From NCBI GenBank assembly GCA_031213475.1, contig JARUPZ010000019.1, positions 10,136,698-10,200,697 of the forward strand: a DNA stretch of 64,000 nucleotides, given 5' to 3'. The DNA is from Nereocystis luetkeana (Eukaryota > Sar > Phaeophyceae > Laminariales > Laminariaceae). Made by a program: the position numbers and the translations under genes. Below the pieces are notes generated by a model that worked only from the letters and a program-made list of their open reading frames with translations, was not told where the DNA came from and searched no databases. This document shows positions 23,128 through 36,800 of the stretch, one piece after another. Position 1 is the first letter of the stretch, and every line of letters begins with the position of its first letter.

Positions 23128-23514
23128 CCGACCCGCGAGATTTGAAAACCCCTTGACCCGACCCGACCCGACCCGTGAGATTTGGAACACTTCCTGATCC
23201 GACCCGTTACATTCTAAACACCCCGTGACCCGCGAAAAACCTTGACAATAATAGGAGTAGTAGTAGTAGTAGCAGCAGCAGTAGTAGTAGTAGTTGTAGT
23301 AGTAGTTGTAGTAGTAGCATACCACCGTTCGCGCCTAACCCGACCCGCGAGATTTGAAATCCCTTGACCCGAACCGACCCGACCCGTGAGATTTGGAACA
23401 CTTCCTGGTCCGACCCGTTACATTTTAAACACCCCGTGACCCGCGAAAAGCCTTCAGAATAGTAGTAGTAGTAGTAGTAGTTGTAGTAGTAGTAGCATAC
23501 CACCGTTCGTGCAC
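23128..23514. repeat. Tandem duplication of about 200 bases with TAG runs
   Basis: Two adjacent copies (about 23128-23330 and 23338-23512) each run in the same order: GACCCGCGAGATTTGAAA, GACCCG units, GTGAGATTTGGAACACTTCC, CACCCCGTGACCCGCGAAAA, a TAG trinucleotide run, and finally GTAGCATACCACCGTTCG. The copies differ in the length of the TAG run and by scattered substitutions. Confidence 0.8.
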
Positions 23515-24005
23515 GCCATCGCTAGGCCAACCGCCGTCGTTCCGTTAGAGCGTGCCGTTCGCTCGGTCGATCGCGCCGTTCGCTCCGCTGTGTCAATCGA
23601 CCGTCCGGTCGCTCGGTACCGTGCGCTTGCGCCGTCGCTCGGCCGACCGCCGTCGTTCCTTTCGGTCGTGCCGTTCGCGCGGTGGATCGCATGGTCGCTC
23701 CATTCGCGGTCGATCGACCTCGCACGGCCACAACAGAAGCGAGCAACAGCAGTATTGCTTACGACAACAAAACACTATTCGAATGTACGTACAGTGCCAT
23801 ACACAGCTGATGTATCACACGAGATTCTGTACGCACATATTATGTTATGTGTACATCAGTATTCAGCATAGTAGGATATACCATTTACGCCTGTCCGCTC
23901 GCGCCGTCGCTCCGCCGACCGCGTTGCTTCGTTCGCTTGCGCCGCTCCGTCAATCGCATCGAATGCTTGGTCGCGACTGTCGATCATCCCATCGTTCGGT
24001 GTTTT
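23514..24005. repeat. Degenerate GC-rich repeat, three partial units
   Basis: Units near 23520-23620, 23625-23725 and 23890-24000 share phrases such as GCGCCGTCGCTC, CGACCGCCGTCGTTCC and GTCAATCG with heavy divergence. Apparent arginine-rich frames on both strands come from this composition. A non-repetitive stretch lies at about 23745-23885. Confidence 0.5.
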
Positions 24006-24539
24006 TTTGTTGACCTTGGGTTGCCTTAGTCGGTCTCGCCGCCGTGGGTCGCGCAGTTGCTCTTGTTCATGTTTCTGCTGCACTCGGGCGCGTCCTTCCA
24101 TTCAAAGTGGCAACAGAGTATATACCTGGTACAACATATATCATACATCATCACATACAGTAGTCTATTCGGCGTGCCCTCATACCGTACCTTGTACATG
24201 ATACCAGGTACCTGAAATGCTTTCCCGGTACTCATAGTATAAAGAGGAGGGGTCGATGCGGAAACGTTTCGGCTTGCAGCCCTGATCCCATCCGGACCTG
24301 AGCTTTCTAAACCCACGCCGTTTATCCCCTTCTCTATATCGTATTCCAGCATGTGATACCAGATGTATAGTTTAGTACGGACACGTCGAACGAATATGCA
24401 CGCGCAGAAAAATGTACGCCACCTGCAGTACGTGTGGCGTGAACGACCCTGTCGGGAGCCGTCTTTCAAACGACATCACGGGCGTGGGTCAATGGCTGAT
24501 TAACGTTTTCTGTATTTTCGAACGTGCTTTCTCTGACAG

Positions 24540-24838
24540 AGGGCGCCGTCCCCGCGGCGCCAACCAACGTTTATGGCGTGCAGTTATCGCCAGAAAGAGG
24601 GACTGTCCGGGTGGCGTGGACGGCACCTGAGGACAACAACTCCACCATCACACAGTATGAGGTTATGTACACTCGCACCGGCGTGATCCCAGCATACGTC
24701 CGTGCTGTTAATACGTCGGACAGCCCAGCACCCACATCCGTGAATGTTACCGGTCTATCGATTGGGTCTGGGTATACTTTTAAAGTTCGGGCGATCAACA
24801 GTTTCGGCTGGGGCGCGGAGAGCGAGGAGAGCGACGAG
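24540..24838 (+). other. Fibronectin type III domain exon
   Basis: The exon encodes a typical FN3 fold pattern: PAAPTNVYGVQLSPERGTV, then VAWTAPEDNNSTITQYEV, then NVTGLSIGSGYTFKVRA and INSFGWGAESEES. The acceptor is CTTTCTCTGACAG and the donor GAG|GTACGT. It joins in phase 0 to the 25111 exon. An alternative acceptor two bases downstream cannot be excluded. This is the first exon I can support; there is no start codon or signal peptide in it. Confidence 0.85.
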
Positions 24839-27800
24839 GTACGTTCCACCGTTTCCGCTTGTTGAGGGCAATGTGTGCATGTTGGACACCGTCCCAAACA
24901 TATCTTCAGCATAATCAATACTAAAAGGTGTAAATTATCCAAAATAATAGTGTCATAATCTGGATAGTTTCCACCTCTACGTTGTCCACGTCTACTGGAC
25001 TCCAGGCGAAATATGTCGCCGTATTCTTGGGAACCAAAAACGTTGTCAAAACGTCTGTTTTGCGCCTTTCTACTGCTGTATCCCGCGTGCGTTATTTTTT
25101 AATGCCGCAGGTTATTCTGGTCCCAGGAAGAATAATAAACTCCACGATTACGATAAGTACATTCGAAGCAGGTGCTAGCAGCACAATGTTGTTGAACTTC
25201 TCATGCGAGCACACAATTCCATTCGACGGGTTCGTGTATGTCGATCTACCAGTACGTTTTACGACGGCGGACGGAAACGCGAGCGTCAACGCCGTAGCCG
25301 GAACAACTGCAACCATTTTGGCAACTGTGACCTCCTCATCCATCAAAATATCCATGGAGCAACTTGCTTCAAATATTTCTGCAGGAACACTCATAAGCCT
25401 AATGATCATGGGAATCACAAACCCATCCTACGAGGGTGTGACTGCTTCTTTCGCCCTCACGACAACGGAAAGCGACGGAGTAACGCCCATTGACGAGGCA
25501 AGCTCCGTATTTAACAGCGATGACCAAATTCCAGGAGTAGTAATCCGTCCAGGAACGTTCCGCTCAAATCCATTGTGCCGACTGCGACAATACACTGCGG
25601 GTGCCGAGGGTTCCGCCAATATCAGCTTCACCATCTCGAATCCGCTCCCGATAGATGGCCACGTGGTGATCAAGTTCCCCTTGAATTTCACGTCGATCAA
25701 CTTCACAGCGGTCACGGTCGCCGGTGTTGACGGAGGGTTCAATGCCTCTGTCGGCGGTGATGGTTACACCGTGGACGTCCACCGCGATGGGACGGGCACC
25801 GAGGTGGAAGCGGGGACGAACATCACTGTGACCGTGGTCGACGGCGTGACGAACCAGCTGTTCGAGGGGTCCAGCGACGTATTTCCTGTGGTGAAGACGA
25901 CGCTGAAGGACTCGTCGGTGTCGATTGACGAGGCCAGCTCGGGTGTCAACAGCAACGATCGGGCTGCGGCCGTGACGTTCACCCCTGGTGCCTTCGCCGT
26001 GCCACCGACGGTGGCGCTTGGCAGCTCGGTGGCAGGGGTCGAGGGCGCAGCAAACCTCAGCTTCACAACCGCCAATCCATTGCCTGCGGATGGGCATGTG
26101 GTAATCAAGTTCCCTTCAAACTTCACGGCCATTAATAGCAGCGAGGCCCGCGCGACAGGCATCGACGGCAGTTTTATTGTCTCGGCGGGTGCTGATGGTT
26201 TCATGGTCGACGTTAGGCGTGACGGGTCGGGAACCGAGGTCGGCAGCGGGGTCAACGTGTCGGTGATGCTGCTGGACGGTGTAGTCAACGAGCAGTTCGA
26301 AGGACCGAGCGATGTATTTCCGATGGTGAAGACCACGCTGGCTGCAACGGATGTTTCTATCGATGAAGCGAGCGCCGACGTTCACGACACAGACCGGCCC
26401 GCAGCTGCGTGGTTCACCCCTGGCGTATTTATCGAGCGACCACGCGTGACACTGGGCAGCTACGTTGCAGGTGCCAAGGGCTCCGCCAATATCAGCTTCA
26501 CCATCTCGAATCCGCTCCCGATAGATGGCCACGTGGTGATCAAGTTCCCCTTGAATTTCACGTCGATCAACTTCACAGCGGTCACGGTCGCCGGTGTTGA
26601 CGGAGGATTCAATGCCTCTGTCGGCGGTGATGGTTACACCGTGGACGTCCACCGGGATGGGACGGGCACCGAGGTGGAAGCGGGGACAAACGTCACTGTG
26701 ACCGTGGTCGACGGCGTGACGAACCAGCTGTTCGAGGGGTCCAGCGACGTATTTCCTGTGGTGAAGACGACGCTGAAGGACTCGTCGGTGTCGATTGACG
26801 AGGCCAGCTCGGGTGTCAACAGCAACGATCGGGCTGCGGCCGTGACGTTCACCCCTGGTGCCTTCGCCGTGCCACCGACGGTGGCGCTTGGCAGCTCGGT
26901 GGCAGGGGTCGAGGGCACAGCAAACCTCAGCTTCACAACCGCCAATCCATTGCCTGCGGATGGGCATGTGGTAATCAAGTTCCCTTCAAACTTCACGGCC
27001 ATCAATAGCAGCGAGGCCCGCGCGACAGGCATCGACGGTAGTTTTATTGTCTCGGTGCGTGCTGATGGCTTCACGGTCGACGTTAGGCGTGACGGGTCGG
27101 GAACCGAGGTCGGCAGCGGGGTCAACGTGTCGGTGATGCTGCTGGACGGTGTAGTCAACGAGCAGTTCGAAGGACCGAGCGATGTATTTCCGATGGTGAA
27201 GACCACGCTGGCTGAAACGGATGTTTCTATCGATGAAGCGAGCGCCGACGTTCACGACACAGACCGGCCCGCAGCTGCGTGGTTCACCCCTGGCGTATTT
27301 ATCGAGCGACCACGCGTGACACTGGGCAGCTACGTTGCAGGTGCCGAGGGCTCCGCCAATATCAGCTTCACCATCTCGAATCCGCTCCCGATAGATGGCC
27401 ACGTGGTGATCAAGTTCCCCTTGAATTTCACGTCGATCAACTTCACAGCGGTCACGGTCGCCGGTGTTGACGGAGGGTTCAATGCCTCTGTCGGCGGTGA
27501 TGGTTACACCGTGGACGTCCACCGCGATGGGACGGGCACCGAGGTGGAAGCGGGGACGAACATCACTGTGACCGTGGTCGACGGCGTGACGAACCAGCTG
27601 TTCGAGGGGTCCAGCGACGTATTTCCTGTGGTGAAGACGACGCTGAAGGACTCGTCGGTGTCGATTGACGAGGCCAGCTTGGGTGTCAACAGCAACGATC
27701 GGGCTGCGGCCGTGACGTTCACCCCTGGTGCCTTCGCCGTGCCACCGACGGTGGCGCTTGGCAGCTCGGTGGCAGGGGTCGAGGGCGCAGCAAACCTCAG

Positions 27801-30800
27801 CTTCACAACCGCCAATCCATTGCCTGCGGATGGGCATGTGGTAATCAAGTTCCCTTCAAACTTCACGGCCATCAATAGCAGCGAGGCCCGCGCGACAGGC
27901 ATCGACGGCAGTTTTATTGTCTCGGTGGGTGCTGATGGCTTCACGGTCGACGTTAGGCGTGACGGGTCGGGAACCGAGGTCGGCAGCGGGGTCAACGTGT
28001 CGGTGATGCTGCTGGACGGTGTAGTCAACGAGCAGTTCGAAGGACCGAGCGATTTATTTCCGATGGTGAAGACCACGCTGGCTGAAACGGATGTTTCTAT
28101 CGATGAAGCGAGCGCCGACGTTCACGACACAGACCGGCCCGCAGCTGCGTGGTTCACCCCTGGCGTATTTATCGAGCGACCACGCGTGACACTGGGCAGC
28201 TACGTTGCAGGTGCCGAGGGCTCCGCCAATATCAGCTTCACCATCTCGAATCCGCTCCCGATAGATGGCCACGTGGTGATCAAGTTCCCCTTGAATTTCA
28301 CGTCGATCAACTTCACAGCGGTCACGGTCGCCGGTGTTGACGGAGGGTTCAATGCCTCTGTCGGCGGTGATGGTTACACCGTGGACGTCCACCGCGATGG
28401 GACGGGCACCGAGGTGGAAGCGGGGACGAACATCACTGTGACCGTGGTCGACGGCGTGACGAACCTGCTGTTCGAGGGGTCCAGCGACGTATTTCCTGTG
28501 GTGAAGACGACGCTGAAGGACTCGTCGGTGTCGATTGACGAGGCCAGCTCGGGTGTCAACAGCAACGATCGGGCTGCGGCCGTGACGTTCACCCCTGGTG
28601 CCTTCGCCGTGCCACCGACGGTGGCGCTTGGCAGCTCGGTGGCAGGGGTCGAGGGCGCAGCAAACCTCAGCTTCACAACCGCCAATCCATTGCCTGCGGA
28701 TGGGCATGTGGTAATCAAGTTCCCTTCAAACTTCACGGCCATCAATAGCAGCGAGGCCCGCGCGACAGGCATCGACGGTAGTTTTATTGTCTCGGTGCGT
28801 GCTGATGGCTTCACGGTCGACGTTAGGCGTGACGGGTCGGGAACCGAGGTCGGCAGCGGGGTCAACGTGTCGGTGATGCTGCTGGACGGTGTAGTCAACG
28901 AGCAGTTCGAAGGACCGAGCGATGTATTTCCGATGGTGAAGACCACGCTGGCTGAAACGGATGTTTCTATCGATGAAGCGAGCGCCGACGTTCACGACAC
29001 AGACCGGCCCGCAGCTGCGTGGTTCACCCCTGGCGTATTTATCGAGCGACCACGCGTGACACTGGGCAGCTACGTTGCAGGTGCCGAGGGCTCCGCCAAT
29101 ATCAGCTTCACCATCTCGAATCCGCTCCCGATAGATGGCCACGTGGTGATCAAGTTCCCCTTGAATTTCACGTCGATCAACTTCACAGCGGTCACGGTCG
29201 CCGGTGTTGACGGAGGGTTCAATGCCTCTGTCGGCGGTGATGGTTACACCGTGGACGTCCACCGCGATGGGACGGGCACCGAGGTGGAAGCGGGGACGAA
29301 CATCACTGTGACCGTGGTCGACGGCGTGACGAACCAGCTGTTCGAGGGGTCCAGCGACGTATTTCCTGTGGTGAAGACGACGCTGAAGGACTCGTCGGTG
29401 TCGATTGACGAGGCCAGCTTGGGTGTCAACAGCAACGATCGGGCTGCGGCCGTGACGTTCACCCCTGGTGCCTTCGCCGTGCCACCGACGGTGGCGCTTG
29501 GCAGCTCGGTGGCAGGGGTCGAGGGCGCAGCAAACCTCAGCTTCACAACCGCCAATCCATTGCCTGCGGATGGGCATGTGGTAATCAAGTTCCCTTCAAA
29601 CTTCACGGCCATCAATAGCAGCGAGGCCCGCGCGACAGGCATCGACGGCAGTTTTATTGTCTCGGTGGGTGCTGATGGCTTCACGGTCGACATTAGGCGT
29701 GACGGGTCGGGAACCGAGGTCGGCAGCGGGGTCAACGTGTCGGTGATGCTGCTGGACGGTGTAGTCAACGAGCAGTTCGAAGGACCGAGCGATGTATTTC
29801 CGATGGTGAAGACCACGCTGGCTGAAACGGATGTTTCTATCGATGAAGCGAGCGCCGACGTTCACGACACAGACCGGCCCGCAGCTGCGTGGTTCACCCC
29901 TGGCGTATTTATCGAGCGACCACGCGTGACACTGGGCAGCTACGTTGCAGGTGCCGAGGGCTCCGCCAATATCAGCTTCACCATCTCGAATCCGCTCCCG
30001 ATAGATGGCCACGTGGTGATCAAGTTCCCCTTGAATTTCACGTCGATCAACTTCACAGCGGTCACGGTCGCCGGTGTTGACGGAGGGTTCAATGCCTCTG
30101 TCGGCGGTGATGGTTACACCGTGGACGTCCACCGCGATGGGACGGGCACCGAGGTGGAAGCGGGGACGAACATCACTGTGACCGTGGTCGACGGCGTGAC
30201 GAACCAGCTGTTCGAGGGGTCCAGCGACGTATTTCCTGTGGTGAAGACGACGCTGAAGGACTCGTCGGTGTCGATTGACGAGGCCAGCTTGGGTGTCAAC
30301 AGCAACGATCGGGCTGCGGCCGTGACGTTCACCCCTGGTGCCTTCGCCGTGCCACCGACGGTGGCGCTTGGCAGCTCGGTGGCAGGGGTCGAGGGCGCAG
30401 CAAACCTCAGCTTCACAACCGCCAATCCATTGCCTGCGGATGGGCATGTGGTAATCAAGTTCCCTTCAAACTTCACGGCCATCAATAGCAGCGAGGCCCG
30501 CGCGACAGGCATCGACGGCAGTTTTATTGTCTCGGTGGGTGCTGATGGCTTCACGGTCGACATTAGGCGTGACGGGTCGGGAACCGAGGTCGGCAGCGGG
30601 GTCAACGTGTCGGTGATGCTGCTGGACGGTGTAGTCAACGAGCAGTTCGAAGGACCGAGCGATGTATTTCCGATGGTGAAGACCACGCTGGCTGAAACGG
30701 ATGTTTCTATCGATGAAGCGAGCGCCGACGTTCACGACACAGACCGGCCCGCAGCTGCGTGGTTCACCCCTGGCGTATTTACCGAGCGACCACGCGTGAC

Positions 30801-33800
30801 ACTGGGCAGCTACGTTGCAGGTGCCGAGGGCTCCGCCAATATCAGCTTCACCATCTCGAATCCGCTCCCGATAGATGGCCACGTGGTGATCAAGTTCCCC
30901 TTGAATTTCACGTCGATCAACTTCACAGCGGTCACGGTCGCCGGTGTTGACGGAGGGTTCAATGCCTCTGTCGGCGGTGATGGTTACACCGTGGACGTCC
31001 ACCGCGATGGGACGGGCACCGAGGTGGAAGCGGGGACGAACATCACTGTGACCGTGGTCGACGGCGTGACGAACCAGCTGTTCGAGGGGTCCAGCGACGT
31101 ATTTCCTGTGGTGAAGACGACGCTGAAGGACTCGTCGGTGTCGATTGACGAGGCCAGCTCGGGTGTCAACAGCAACGATCGGGCTGCGGCCGTGATGTTC
31201 ACCCCTGGTGCCTTCGCCGGGCAACCGACGGTGGCGCTTGGCAGCTCGGTGGCAGGGGTCGAGGGCACAGCAAACCTCAGCTTCACAACCGCCAATCCAT
31301 TGCCTGCGGATGGGCATGTGGTAATCAAGTTCCCTTCAAACTTCACGGCCATCAATAGCAGCGAGGCCCGCGCGACAGGCATCGACGGTAGTTTTATTGT
31401 CTCGGTGCGTGCTGATGGCTTCACGGTCGACGTTAGGCGTGACGGGTCGGGAACCGAGGTCGGCAGCGGGGTCAACGTGTCGGTGATGCTGCTGGACGGT
31501 GTAGTCAACGAGCAGTTCGAAGGACCGAGCGATGTATTTCCGATGGTGAAGACCACGCTGGCTGAAACGGATGTTTCTATCGATGAAGCGAGCGCCGACG
31601 TTCACGACACAGACCGGCCCGCAGCTGCGTGGTTCACCCCTGGCGTATTTATCGAGCGACCGCGCGTGACACTGGGCAGCTACGTTGCAGGTGCCGAGGG
31701 CTCCGCCAATATCAGCTTCACCATCTCGAATCCGCTCCCGATAGATGGCCACGTGGTGATCAAGTTCCCCTTGAATTTCACGTCGATCAACTTCACAGCG
31801 GTCACGGTCGCCGGTGTTGACGGAGGGTTCAATGCCTCTGTCGGCGGTGATGGTTACACCGTGGACGTCCACCGCGATGGGACGGGCACCGAGGTGGAAG
31901 CGGGGACGAACATCACTGTGACCGTGGTCGACGGCGTGACGAACCAGCTGTTCGAGGGGTCCAGCGACGTATTTCCTGTGGTGAAGACGACGCTGAAGGA
32001 CTCGTCGGTGTCGATTGACGAGGCAAGCTCGGGTGTCAACAGCAACGATCGGGCTGCGGCCGTGACGTTCACCCCTGGTGCCTTCGCCGTGCCACCGACG
32101 GTGGCGCTTGGCAGCTCGGTGGCAGGGGTCGAGGGCGCAGCAAACCTCAGCTTCACAACCGCCAATCCATTGCCTGCGGATGGGCATGTGGTAATCAAGT
32201 TCCCTTCAAACTTCACGGCCATCAATAGCAGCGAGGCCCGCGCGACAGGCATCGACGGTAGTTTTATTGTCTCGGTGCGTGCTGATGGCTTCACGGTCGA
32301 CGTTAGGCGTGACGGGTCGGGAACCGAGGTCGGCAGCGGGGTCAACGTGTCGGTGATGCTGCTGGACGGTGTAGTCAACGAGCAGTTCGAAGGACCGAGC
32401 GATGTATTTCCGATGGTGAAGACCACGCTGGCTGAAACGGATGTTTCTATCGATGAAGCGAGCGCCGACGTTCACGACACAGACCGGCCCGCAGCTGCGT
32501 GGTTCACCCCTGGCGTATTTATCGAGCGACCGCGCGTGACACTGGGCAGCTACGTTGCAGGTGCCGAGGGCTCCGCCAATATCAGCTTCACCATCTCGAA
32601 TCCGCTCCCGATAGATGGCCACGTGGTGATCAAGTTCCCCTTGAATTTCACGTCGATCAACTTCACAGCGGTCACGGTCGCCGGTGTTGACGGAGGGTTC
32701 AATGCCTCTGTCGGCGGTGATGGTTACACCGTGGACGCCCACCGCGATGGGACGGGCACCGAGGTGGAAGCGGGGACGAACATCACTGTGACCGTGGTCG
32801 ACGGCGTGACGAACCTGCTGTTCGAGGGGTCCAGCGACGTATTTCCTGTGGTGAAGACGACGCTGAAGGACTCGTCGGTGTCGATTGACGAGGCAAGCTC
32901 GGGTGTCAACAGCAACGATCGGGCTGCGGCCGTGACGTTCACCCCTGGTGCCTTCGCCGTGCCACCGACGGTGGCGCTTGGCAGCTCGGTGGCAGGGGTC
33001 GAGGGCGCAGCAAACCTCAGCTTCACAACCGCCAATCCATTGCCTGCGGATGGGCATGTGGTAATCAAGTTCCCTTCAAACTTCACGGCCATCAATAGCA
33101 GCGAGGCCCGCGCGACAGGCATCGACGGTAGTTTTATTGTCTCGGTGCGTGCTGATGGCTTCACGGTCGACGTTAGGCGTGACGGGTCGGGAACCGAGGT
33201 CGGCAGCGGGGTCAACGTGTCGGTGATGCTGCTGGACGGTGTAGTCAACGAGCAGTTCGAAGGACCGAGCGATGTATTTCCGATGGTGAAGACCACGCTG
33301 GCTGAAACGGATGTTTCTATCGATGAAGCGAGCGCCGACGTTCACGACACAGACCGGCCCGCAGCTGCGTGGTTCACCCCTGGCGTATTTATCGAGCGAC
33401 CACGCGTGACACTGGGCAGCTACGTCGCAGGTGCCGAGGGCTCCGCCAATATCAGCTTCACCATCTCGAATCCGCTCCCGATAGATGGCCACGTGGTGAT
33501 CAAGTTCCCCTTGAATTTCACGTCGATCAACTTCACAGCGGTCACGGTCGCCGGTGTTGACGGAGGATTCAATGCCTCTGTCGGCGGTGATGGTTACACC
33601 GTGGACGTCCACCGCGATGGGACGGGCACCGAGGTGGAAGCGGGGACGAACATCACTGTGACCGTGGTCGACGGCGTGACGAACCAGCTGTTCGAGGGGT
33701 CCAGCGACGTATTTCCTGTGGTGAAGACGACGCTGAAGGACTCGTCGGTGTCGATTGACGAGGCCAGCTCGGGTGTCAACAGCAACGATCGGGCTGCGGC

Positions 33801-36800
33801 CGTGATGTTCACCCCTGGTGCCTTCGCCGGGCCACCGACGGTGGCGCTTGGCAGCTCGGTGGCAGGGGTCGAGGGCGCAGCAAACCTCAGCTTCACAACC
33901 GCCAATCCATTGCCTGCGGATGGGCATGTGGTAATCAAGTTCCCTTCAAACTTCACGGCCATCAATAGCAGCGAGGCCCGCGCGACAGGCATCGACGGTA
34001 GTTTTATTGTCTCGGTGGGTGCTGATGGCTTCACGGTCGACGTTAGGCGTGACGGGTCGGGAACCGAGGTCGGCAGCGGGGTCAACGTGTCGGTGATGCT
34101 GCTGGACGGTGTAGTCAACGAGCAGTTCGAAGGACCGAGCGATGTATTTCCGATGGTGAAGACCACGCTGGCTGAAACGGATGTTTCTATCGATGAAGCG
34201 AGCGCCGACGTTCACGACACAGACCGGCCCGCAGCTGCGTGGTTCACCCCTGGCATATTTACCGAGCGACCACGCGTGACACTGGGCAGCTACGTCGCAG
34301 GTGCCGAGGGCTCCGCCAATATCAGCTTCACCATCTCGAATCCGCTCCCGATAGATGGCCACGTGGTGATCAAGTTCCCCTTGAATTTCACGTCGATCAA
34401 CTTCACAGCGGTCACGGTCGCCGGTGTTGACGGAGGATTCAATGCCTCTGTCGGCGGTGATGGTTACACCGTGGACGTCCACCGCGATGGGACGGGCACC
34501 GAGGTGGAAGCGGGGACGAACATCACTGTGACCGTGGTCGACGGCGTGACGAACCAGCTGTTCGAGGGGTCCAGCGACGTATTTCCTGTGGTGAAGACGA
34601 CGCTGAAGGACTCGTCGGTGTCGATTGACGAGGCCAGCTCGGGTGTCAACAGCAACGATCGGGCTGCGGCCGTGACGTTCACCCCTGGTGCCTTCGCCGT
34701 GCCACCGACGGTGGCGCTTGGCAGCTCGGTGGCAGGGGTCGAGGGCACAGCAAACCTCAGCTTCACAACCGCCAATCCATTGCCTGCGGATGGGCATGTG
34801 GTAATCAAGTTCCCTTCAAACTTCACGGCCATCAATAGCAGCGAGGCCCGCGCGACAGGCATCGACGGTAGTTTTATTGTCTCGGTGCGTGCTGATGGCT
34901 TCACGGTCGACGTTAGGCGTGACGGGTCGGGAACCGAGGTCGGCAGCGGGGTCAACGTGTCGGTGATGCTGCTGGACGGTGTAGTCAACGAGCAGTTCGA
35001 AGGACCGAGCGATGTATTTCCGATGGTGAAGACCACGCTGGCTGAAACGGATGTTTCTATCGATGAAGCGAGCGCCGACGTTCACGACACAGACCGGCCC
35101 GCAGCTGCGTGGTTCACCCCTGGCGTATTTACCGAGCGACCACGCGTGACACTGGGCAGCTACGTTGCAGGTGCCGAGGGCTCCGCCAATATCAGCTTCA
35201 CCATCTCGAATCCGCTCCCGATAGATGGCCACGTGGTGATCAAGTTCCCCTTGAATTTCACGTCGATCAACTTCACAGCGGTCACGGTCGCCGGTGTTGA
35301 CGGAGGGTTCAATGCCTCTGTCGGCGGTGATGGTTACACCGTGGACGTCCACCGCGATGGGACGGGCACCGAGGTGGAAGCGGGGACGAACATCACTGTG
35401 ACCGTGGTCGACGGCGTGACGAACCAGCTGTTCGAGGGGTCCAGCGACGTATTTCCTGTGGTGAAGACGACGCTGAAGGACTCGTCGGTGTCGATTGACG
35501 AGGCCAGCTCGGGTGTCAACAGCAACGATCGGGCTGCGGCCGTGATTTTCACCCCTGGTGCCTTCGCCGTGCCACCGACGGTGGCGCTTGGCAGCTCGGT
35601 GGCAGGGGTCGAGGGCGCAGCAAACCTCAGCTTCACAACCGCCAATCCATTGCCTGCGGATGGGCATGTGGTAATCAAGTTCCCTTCAAACTTCACGGCC
35701 ATCAATAGCAGCGAGGCCCGCGCGACAGGCATCGACGGTAGTTTTATTGTCTCGGTGGGTGCTGATGGCTTCACGGTCGACGTTAGGCGTGACGGGTCGG
35801 GAACCGAGGTCGGCAGCGGGGTCAACGTGTCGGTGATGCTGCTGGACGGTGTAGTCAACGAGCAGTTCGAAGGACCGAGCGATGTATTTCCGATGGTGAA
35901 GACCACGCTGGCTGAAACGGATGTTTCTATCGATGAAGCGAGCGCCGACGTTCACGACACAGACCGGCCCGCAGCTGCGTGGTTCACCCCTGGCATATTT
36001 ACCGAGCGACCACGCGTGACACTGGGCAGCTACGTCGCAGGTGCCGAGGGCTCCGCCAATATCAGCTTCACCATCTCGAATCCGCTCCCGATAGATGGCC
36101 ACGTGGTGATCAAGTTCCCCTTGAATTTCACGTCGATCAACGTCACAGCGGTCACGGTCGCCGGTGTTGACGGAGGATTCAATGCCTCTGTCGGCGGTGA
36201 TGGTTACACCGTGGACGTCCACCGCGATGGGACGGGCACCGAGGTGGAAGCGGGGACGAACATCACTGTGACCGTGGTCGACGGCGTGACGAACCTGCTG
36301 TTCGAGGGGTCCAGCGACGTATTTCCTGTGGTGAAGACGACGCTGAAGGACTCGTCGGTGTCGATTGACGAGGCAAGCTCGGGTGTCAACAGCAACGATC
36401 GGGCTGCGGCCGTGACGTTCACCCCTGGTGCCTTCGCCGTGCCACCGACGGTGGCGCTTGGCAGCTCGGTGGCAGGGGTCGAGGGCGCAGCAAACCTCAG
36501 CTTCACAACCGCCAATCCATTGCCTGCGGATGGGCATGTGGTAATCAAGTTCCCTTCGAACTTCACGGCCATCAATAGCAGCGAGGCCCGCGCGACAGGC
36601 ATCGACGGTAGTTTTATTGTCTCGGTGGGTACTGATGGCTTCACGGTCGACGTGAGGCGTGACGGGTCGGGAACCGAGGTCGGCAGCGGGGTCAACGTGT
36701 CGGTGATGCTGCTGGACGGTGTAGTCAACGAGCAGTTCGAAGGACCGAGCGATGTATTTCCGATGGTGAAGACCACGCTGGCTGAAACGGATGTTTCTAT

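Larger units (their letters stand above)
19733..24539. other. Divergent spacer between CFAP251 and the giant gene
   Basis: This stretch should contain the CFAP251 promoter and the missing 5' exon or exons and promoter of the giant plus-strand gene. I could not identify any of these. It holds a SINE with a MITE inside it, a second MITE, GTT repeats, clusters of the motif ACCTGGTA (21310-21450 and 24120-24215), GACCCG minisatellite blocks, a tandem duplication with TAG runs, and GC-rich degenerate repeats. No signal-peptide exon with good splice sites was seen. Confidence 0.55.
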
